Below are positions 59,123 through 64,000 of a DNA stretch of 64,000 bases, in pieces. Source of the stretch: Streptomyces sp. PCS3-D2. Lineage in GTDB: Bacteria; Actinomycetota; Actinomycetes; Streptomycetales; Streptomycetaceae. Location of the stretch: contig NZ_CP097800.1 in the NCBI RefSeq assembly GCF_000612545.2, positions 4,526,501 to 4,590,500 on the forward strand, in the 5' to 3' direction. Each line of letters starts with the position of its first letter. The first letter of the stretch is position 1. Both the position numbers and the translations under genes were made by a program. The notes beneath the pieces were generated by a model. It was not told the DNA's origin. It ran no database searches and saw only the letters and a program-made list of their open reading frames with translations.

Positions 59123-61672
59123 CTACTCGGTCTTGATGGCGGTCAGCATGTTGAGGCGGGCGGCGCTGCGGGCCGGCCACATGGCGGCCAGGACGCCGAC
59201 CACGGCGGCCAGCAGGAGGAAGATCCCGATCCGGTCCCACGGGAGGACCAACGCGTAGCCGGGCATGGCGTTGGCCAGCGTGGAGCCGACGGCCCAGGCG
59301 AGGAAGATGCCGATGACGACGCCGAGGGCGGCACCGAAGAGCGAGATGACCACGGCCTCAAGGCGGATCATGTTCTTGACGCGGCTTCGGTCGAGGCCGA
59401 TGGCCCGCAGCATGCCGATCTCCTGGGTCCGCTCGAAGACGGACATGGCCAGGGTGTTGACCACGCCGAGCACCGAGATGACCAGGGCCATGCCGAGCAG
59501 GCCGTACATGATGTTCAGCATCGTGTTGATCATGCCGCCCATCTCGTTGCGCATGTCCTGCTGGGTGGCGACGGTGATGGCCGGGTTCTTGCCGAGGGCG
59601 TCGACGACCTTCTGCTGGGCGGCCTTGGAGGCGCCGCCGTCGACGTTGACGTACACCTCGGGGATGTACATGTCCTCGCTGTGCTCGGTGAGGATCCTGT
59701 TGTCGATGACGTAGGGGGAGAGCAGCCCGTCCATGTCCTTGAAGACCGCGCCGACCTTGACGGACGCTTCCCGGCCGTCGTCGTACTTCACCTTGAGCGC
59801 GGTGCCGACGGTGAGGTTCTGCTTCCTGGCCGTCTTCTCGGCGACGGCGACCTCGCCCTTGCCGAGGCGGTCGAGCGAGCCGCTGAGCACCTCGATGTTG
59901 AGGAGCTGACCGATGGTGGCCGGGTTGACGCCGGAGGCGGACCGGAAGTCGCCGTCGACCAGGAAATAGCCGGCCGACTGCGGGGAGACCGCCTTGATAC
60001 CGGGGGCCTTGGCCAGGGTCTCGGCCACCGACTCGTCGAGGCTGCCCGCGTCGGCGGACATGGAGACCCGGTAGTCGGCCTTGAGCTTCTCGGTGCTCAT
60101 GCGGTCGACGACCTTGCCGACGGTGACACCGAGCACCGACAGCGTGGTGACCAGGGTCAGGCCGATGGCCAGGGACGCGGCCGTGACGGCGGTGCGGCGC
60201 GGGTTGCGGACGGCGTTCTGGGCGGCCAGCTTGCCGGGGACGCCGAACACCTTCTGCAGTAGCGGACGGACCGCACCGATGACCGGCTTGGAGAGCAGCG
60301 GCAGCAGCACGATCATGCCGATCAGCATGAAGAAGGCGCCGCCGCCCATGGTCATGCGGCCGGTGTTGCCGCCCGTGGACACGCCCAGGAGGACCAGGCC
60401 GATGCCGCCGAGGCTGATGACCGAGCCGAGGATGTTGCGCACGAGCAGGGACTTCGAGGTGGCCGGCAGGTGGGCGCTGCCCATGGCGGCGACCGGGGCG
60501 ATCCGGCCGGTGCGCCAGGCCGGCAGCAGGGCGGCGACGGTGGTGACGACGACACCGATGACGAGCGCGGCGATGACGGTGCCCGGTGCGATCACCAGGG
60601 CGCCGCCCGGCAGCTTGGCGCCGAGGGAGCCGATGACGGTGCGAATCGCGGCCGCCAGGCCGATGCCGCCCGCCAGGCCGACGGCGGCCGACAGGGCGCC
60701 GACGACGAGGGCCTCGCTGAGGACGGAGCGCATGACCTGGCCGCGGTGGGCGCCGACGGCGCGCAGCAGGGCCAGCTCCTTGGTGCGCTGGGTGACCAGC
60801 ATGGTGAAGGTGTTGTAGATCAGGAAGATGCCGACGAAGAGCGAGATGCCGGCGAAGACGAGCAGCATCGTGCTGAGGTTGCCGAGGCCCTTCTCGATCT
60901 GCTTGGCCTGTTCGGCGGCGAGCGCCGCACCGGTCTGCGCCTTGGTGTTCTTGTCGAGCAGCGGCTTGATGTCGGCGAGCAGCTTGTCGGCGGAGGCGCC
61001 GTTCTTCGCGGCGACCGACAGCTCCGTGAAGTATCCGGGCTTGAGGTAGAGCTCCTGGGCGACCTTGGTCTCGAAGAGCACCAGGCTGCCGCCGGCCTGG
61101 ACGGCGCCGTCCTCGGTGGTGAAGACGCCGGCGAGGGAGTACTCCTTGACCGGGCCGTTGGTGGCGACGCGGACCCGGTCGCCCACCGCGTAGCCGCCCT
61201 GGTCGGCGGTCTCCTTGTCGAGGGCGACCTCGTCGGCCCGCGCCGGGCCGGTGCCCTGCGTGAAGACGTAGTGCGGGTCCTTGCCGTCCTTGACGGGCGT
61301 GTAGTTGGCGCCCTGGTTGGACCAGCCCGAGCCGATCAGCCGGCCGTTCTCGTCGCCGACGCCCGCGAAGCCCGAGACGCGGCCGGAGACGGAGTCGACG
61401 CCCGGGAGCGCCCTGATCCTGTCGAGGGTCTGCTGGCTGAGGCCGGGCTCGCCCTCCTTCTCGCCCTGCTCGTTGCGGCCCTGGCCGTACGAGGTGACCG
61501 AGACGGCGACGCCCTCGTAGCTCTTGGCGGACTGGCCGGAGAGGGACTTCTTGAGGGTGTCGGTGAAGACGAGGGTGCCGGATACGAAGGCGACGCCGAG
61601 GGTGACGGCGAGCACCGTCATCAGCAGCCGGGCCTTGTGCGCGAGGACGTTGCGCAGGGCGGTACGGAACAT
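59123..61672 (-). CDS. FtsX/MacB-type ABC permease (paralogue)
   Basis: The 849-residue permease has an N-terminal helix, a MacB-like outside domain, and two FtsX domains (about 260-400, with TQRTKELALLRAVGAHRG; and about 720-849, with FERTQEIGMLRAIGL). Layout and many blocks (VAFVSGTLVFTDT at the N-terminus, NPRRTAVTAASLAIGLTLV in the middle) are shared with the permease at 32.4 kb. It is transcribed after the ATPase gene with a 58-base gap, without the ATGA overlap of the first pair. The substrate is unknown. Confidence 0.9.
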   Translation of the reverse strand: MFRTALRNVLAHKARLLMTVLAVTLGVAFVSGTLVFTDTLKKSLSGQSAKSYEGVAVSVTSYGQGRNEQGEKEGEPGLSQQTLDRIRALPGVDSVSGRVSGFAGVGDENGRLIGSGWSNQGANYTPVKDGKDPHYVFTQGTGPARADEVALDKETADQGGYAVGDRVRVATNGPVKEYSLAGVFTTEDGAVQAGGSLVLFETKVAQELYLKPGYFTELSVAAKNGASADKLLADIKPLLDKNTKAQTGAALAAEQAKQIEKGLGNLSTMLLVFAGISLFVGIFLIYNTFTMLVTQRTKELALLRAVGAHRGQVMRSVLSEALVVGALSAAVGLAGGIGLAAAIRTVIGSLGAKLPGGALVIAPGTVIAALVIGVVVTTVAALLPAWRTGRIAPVAAMGSAHLPATSKSLLVRNILGSVISLGGIGLVLLGVSTGGNTGRMTMGGGAFFMLIGMIVLLPLLSKPVIGAVRPLLQKVFGVPGKLAAQNAVRNPRRTAVTAASLAIGLTLVTTLSVLGVTVGKVVDRMSTEKLKADYRVSMSADAGSLDESVAETLAKAPGIKAVSPQSAGYFLVDGDFRSASGVNPATIGQLLNIEVLSGSLDRLGKGEVAVAEKTARKQNLTVGTALKVKYDDGREASVKVGAVFKDMDGLLSPYVIDNRILTEHSEDMYIPEVYVNVDGGASKAAQQKVVDALGKNPAITVATQQDMRNEMGGMINTMLNIMYGLLGMALVISVLGVVNTLAMSVFERTQEIGMLRAIGLDRSRVKNMIRLEAVVISLFGAALGVVIGIFLAWAVGSTLANAMPGYALVLPWDRIGIFLLLAAVVGVLAAMWPARSAARLNMLTAIKTE

Positions 61673-61730
61673 GGAAGGTCTCAGTCCTGGGGCTGGAGGT
61701 CTTGGAGGAAGGGCCGGGTCGGGACCGGCG

Positions 61731-62504
61731 TCAGCTGGTACGGCCCTTGGCGTCGAAGGCCTTCATGCGGTCCAGCACGCCGTCGGCGGTGGGCGCGTGC
61801 ATCTCGGCGACGATCTGGCCGTCGGCGAGGAAGATGACGCGGTCGGCGTAGGAGGCGGCGACGGGGTCGTGGGTGACCATCACGACGGTCTGGCCGAGCT
61901 CGCGGACGGAGTTGCGCAGGAAGCCGAGGACCTCCGCGCCGGCGCGGGAGTCCAGGTTTCCGGTCGGCTCGTCACCGAAGATGATCTCGGGGCGGGAGGC
62001 GAGGGCGCGGGCCACCGCCACGCGCTGCTGCTGGCCGCCGGAGAGCTGGGTGGGCCGGTGGCCCAGGCGGCCGGAGAGGCCCACCATGTCCACCACGGTG
62101 TCCAGCCACTGCTGGTCGGGCTTGCGGCCGGCGATGTCCATGGGGAGCGTGATGTTCTCCAGGGCCGTCAGCGTGGGCAGCAGGTTGAAGGCCTGGAAGA
62201 TGAAGCCGATCTTGTCTCGGCGCAGCTGCGTGAGCTGCTTGTCCTTCAGGGAGCCCAGCTCGGTCTCGCCGATGCGGACGGAGCCCGAGGAGAAGGTGTC
62301 CAGGCCGGCGACGCAGTGCATCAGGGTGGACTTGCCGGAGCCCGAGGGGCCCATGATCGCGGTGAACTGTCCCTGGCCGAAGTCCACGGAGACGTTGTCG
62401 AGGGCGACCACCTGGGTCTCGCCCTGGCCGTACACCTTGGAGAGGCCGGTGGCGCGGGCGGCCACGGCCTGAGTGGTGTGCGGGGCGTGGTTCATGGTGG
62501 TCAC
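61731..62504 (-). CDS. ABC transporter ATP-binding protein (MacB/LolD type, paralogue)
   Basis: The 257-residue ATPase has Walker A GPSGSGKST, Q-loop FIFQAFNLLPTL, signature LSGGQQQRVAVARAL, Walker B IIFGDEPTGNLDS and H-loop VTHDP. It is close to the ATPase at 31.6 kb, including the C-terminal tail RMKAFDAKGRTS. GTG 62504 follows GAGGAG; ATG 62495 is an alternative. It forms the first gene of the leftward operon with the permease at 59.1 kb. The shared tail suggests a conserved partner or subunit-interface role. Confidence 0.92.
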   Translation of the reverse strand: MTTMNHAPHTTQAVAARATGLSKVYGQGETQVVALDNVSVDFGQGQFTAIMGPSGSGKSTLMHCVAGLDTFSSGSVRIGETELGSLKDKQLTQLRRDKIGFIFQAFNLLPTLTALENITLPMDIAGRKPDQQWLDTVVDMVGLSGRLGHRPTQLSGGQQQRVAVARALASRPEIIFGDEPTGNLDSRAGAEVLGFLRNSVRELGQTVVMVTHDPVAASYADRVIFLADGQIVAEMHAPTADGVLDRMKAFDAKGRTS

Positions 62505-62925
62505 GGGACGGCTCCTCGGTCTGTTGTGCGGGACTCCTCCATCCTCACCTCGCCCTTACCCGCCCCGGATCAGCCGCCGTGCCTGTTCCCGGGCCCACTC
62601 CAGACTGACGGCGGACGGCCGCGCCTCCTCCTCTGGTATGACGGGAGCTCCGGCACGAGGGGACGGGACCCTGATCGGTGGAGGCGCGCCCGGGGTGGCG
62701 CGGAGGGTGGCGCACGGGGTGGCGCGGGCCGTCGAAATCCCGTCATTCCCGTACAGGTGGTGATCGGTGTCCAGAGCGGGCCGACCGTGCGTTCTGGGGC
62801 CTGACGTACCCTCAAGCGCCAATAAAATCAGACAACATCGGATGGACGGCCGGTCGGCGGCGAGTGTCTTCCGGATAGGCTCGGCACAGCGTTCAAGGCT
62901 TTTTCCACGGGGGCCGCCATACCCT
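62505..62925. other. Gap between the second ABC operon and tRNA-Leu(UAA)
   Basis: This stretch should hold the divergent promoters of the ABC operon and the tRNA. An open minus-strand frame (62556-63008) crosses the tRNA and has no convincing start or protein character. An A/T-rich block lies at 62819-62840. I could not define the tRNA promoter with confidence; a TAGGCT -10-like hexamer is present at 62877-62882. Confidence 0.4.
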
Positions 62926-63007
62926 GCCCGGATGGTGGAATGCAGACACGGCGAGCTTAAACCTCGCTGGCCTTCGGGTCGTGCCGGTTCAAGTCCGGCT
63001 CCGGGCA
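62926..63007 (+). tRNA. bldA: tRNA-Leu (anticodon TAA), bldA type
   Basis: The acceptor stem GCCCGGA/TCCGGGC, anticodon arm GCGAG-CTTAAAC-CTCGC (anticodon TAA), a long variable arm (about TGGCCTTCGGGTCG) typical of class II tRNA-Leu, and T arm GCCGG-TTCAAGT-CCGGC fold as a complete tRNA. The 3' CCA is not encoded. This is the only tRNA in Streptomyces that reads UUA codons and is the developmental regulator bldA, needed for aerial growth and antibiotic production. Confidence 0.97.
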
Positions 63008-63175
63008 CTCCGTAGCTCTGGCGAGGACTTCTGGCGGCTCCGATGAAGCCGCCGCTTTTATCCCCTGCGCCCCGCCGTGGCTTCTCCTAAGATCCTCCTC
63101 CAGCAGTAGGGTGCTTTCTTTGCGAGCACATTACTCTTGTTGCAAGGCCGCGCTCGGTGGCCACGGAGGAGTGAG

Positions 63176-64000
63176 ATGAGGAGCAGTAACCCGGTCTTCT
63201 CGCGACGGGGGTTCAGCCGCGACAACGGTGGCTACGCGGGCTTTGACGCGCAGCACCAGCAGGCCGGGACCAACCCGTACGCGACGAACCCCTACGCAGC
63301 CGACCCGGCCACGGGTATGCCGCAGGCGCCGGCGCGCACCCAGGCGATGACCATGGACGACGTCGTGAGCCGTACGGCCATGACGCTCGGCACGCTCATC
63401 GTGACGGCGACCCTCTCCTGGGTGCTGCTGCCCGTCGACCCGGCCAATCTCAACACGTCGTACGCGATCGGCATCGGCGCCGCCCTGGTGGCGTTCGTCC
63501 TCGCGATGGTCCAGTCGTTCAAGCAGAAGGCCGCCCCGGGCCTGATCCTGGCCTACGCCGCGTTCGAGGGCGTGTTCCTCGGCGTGATCAGCGCGGCCAC
63601 CAGCACCTACTTCGGTGCCGGTGTGGTCATCCAGGCGGTGCTGGGCACGATGTGCGTCTTCGCCGCCGTGCTCTTCGCGTACAAGATGGGCTGGATCCGG
63701 GTCACCCGCCGCTTCTACGGCTTCGTGATGGCCGCGGCCCTGGGCTTCGTCCTCCTCATGGTCGCGAACATGCTGTTCGCGGTCTTCGGCGGCGGTGACG
63801 GCCTCGGGTTCCGCAGCGGCGGCCTCGGCCTGCTGTTCGGTGCCATCGGCGTCATCCTCGGCGCCTGCTTCCTCGCCCTCGACTTCAAGCAGGTCGAGGA
63901 CGGCGTGGCGTACGGCGCCCCGCGCGAGGAGGCCTGGCTGGCGGCCTTCGGCCTCACCATGACCCTGGTGTGGATCTACATCGAGATGCTGCGCATCTTC
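63176..64000 (+). CDS. Bax inhibitor-1-like (YccA/BaxI) membrane protein, 3' end outside window
   Basis: 275 residues are visible, with the frame open at the window end. A polar N-terminal tail with repeated NPYA units (about 1-65) precedes six or seven hydrophobic helices (about 70 onwards; YAAFEGVFLGVISAATSTYFG is the conserved BaxI block). The segment LDFKQVEDGVAYGAP before the last helices is characteristic of the bacterial BaxI family. Members are linked to membrane integrity and calcium leak; the role in Streptomyces is unknown. ATG 63176 follows GGAGGAG. Confidence 0.88.
   Translation, partial: MRSSNPVFSRRGFSRDNGGYAGFDAQHQQAGTNPYATNPYAADPATGMPQAPARTQAMTMDDVVSRTAMTLGTLIVTATLSWVLLPVDPANLNTSYAIGIGAALVAFVLAMVQSFKQKAAPGLILAYAAFEGVFLGVISAATSTYFGAGVVIQAVLGTMCVFAAVLFAYKMGWIRVTRRFYGFVMAAALGFVLLMVANMLFAVFGGGDGLGFRSGGLGLLFGAIGVILGACFLALDFKQVEDGVAYGAPREEAWLAAFGLTMTLVWIYIEMLRIF

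Noticed and set aside
62556-63008. Minus-strand ORF over the bldA tRNA
   Set aside because: It is the reverse complement of the tRNA plus intergenic DNA, with no start site or domain. A short protein inside it cannot be excluded but is not supported.

Overview
The window is a high-GC actinobacterial chromosome segment, almost certainly Streptomyces. GC content is very high, GTG starts are common, and it carries tRNA-Leu(UAA) (the bldA type), Rpf/LysM wall proteins, a Rex-type operator, a tamR/tam pair and a DivIC-type divisome gene. From memory, the gene order resembles the galE-tam-ppc-glmU-mfd-rpfA-eno-ndh-bldA stretch of the S. coelicolor core chromosome. I see no integrase, transposase, prophage, rRNA or CRISPR array.

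Region 1 (1-13.4 kb): the end of a membrane acyltransferase; a Uup-like ABC-F ATPase; two tandem single-pass membrane proteins with extracytoplasmic PQQ-type propellers; two orphan LuxR-type response regulators flanking galE (the first has a degenerate receiver); the divergent tamR/tam-VOC locus with its operator; and a desaturase-TetR operon.
Region 2 (13.7-21.3 kb): ppc, then a leftward housekeeping block (tRNA-Gln, glmU, prs, rplY/ctc, pth) ending in a small LAXTG-type wall-anchor ORF without a signal peptide.
Region 3 (21.5-28.7 kb): an orphan histidine kinase, then the most unusual locus of the window. Two divergent gene pairs combine deaminase or HNH/WHH nuclease domains with SUKH immunity domains, sometimes in one polypeptide, with no export signal that I can see. 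A DivIVA-like coiled-coil gene follows.
Region 4 (28.7-42.7 kb): an MFS exporter plus a membrane protein whose tenth codon is TTA (the only in-frame TTA I found in any called gene); a MacB/FtsX-type ABC pair; a DUF2079-type membrane protein; mfd; and a 3-TM protein translationally coupled to a soluble Ser/Thr kinase.
Region 5 (42.7-55.6 kb): a YfhO-like membrane protein, a SurA-like lipoprotein, mazG, a flavohemoprotein divergent from a P450, and two Rpf-LysM resuscitation factors, the second behind a ydaO-type (c-di-AMP) riboswitch. These are followed by eno, a DivIC-like gene, a DUF501 gene and a Ppx/GppA phosphatase.
Region 6 (55.6-64 kb): ndh-2 with two Rex-like sites and a leaderless-looking start, a cyclopropane-synthase-like methyltransferase, a second MacB/FtsX ABC pair paralogous to the first, tRNA-Leu(UAA), and the start of a BaxI-like membrane protein.

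Most genes are core metabolism, cell envelope or genome maintenance. The accessory-looking parts are the SUKH/deaminase/nuclease cassette and the TTA-containing membrane gene, which links the tRNA at 62.9 kb to a candidate target inside the same window.
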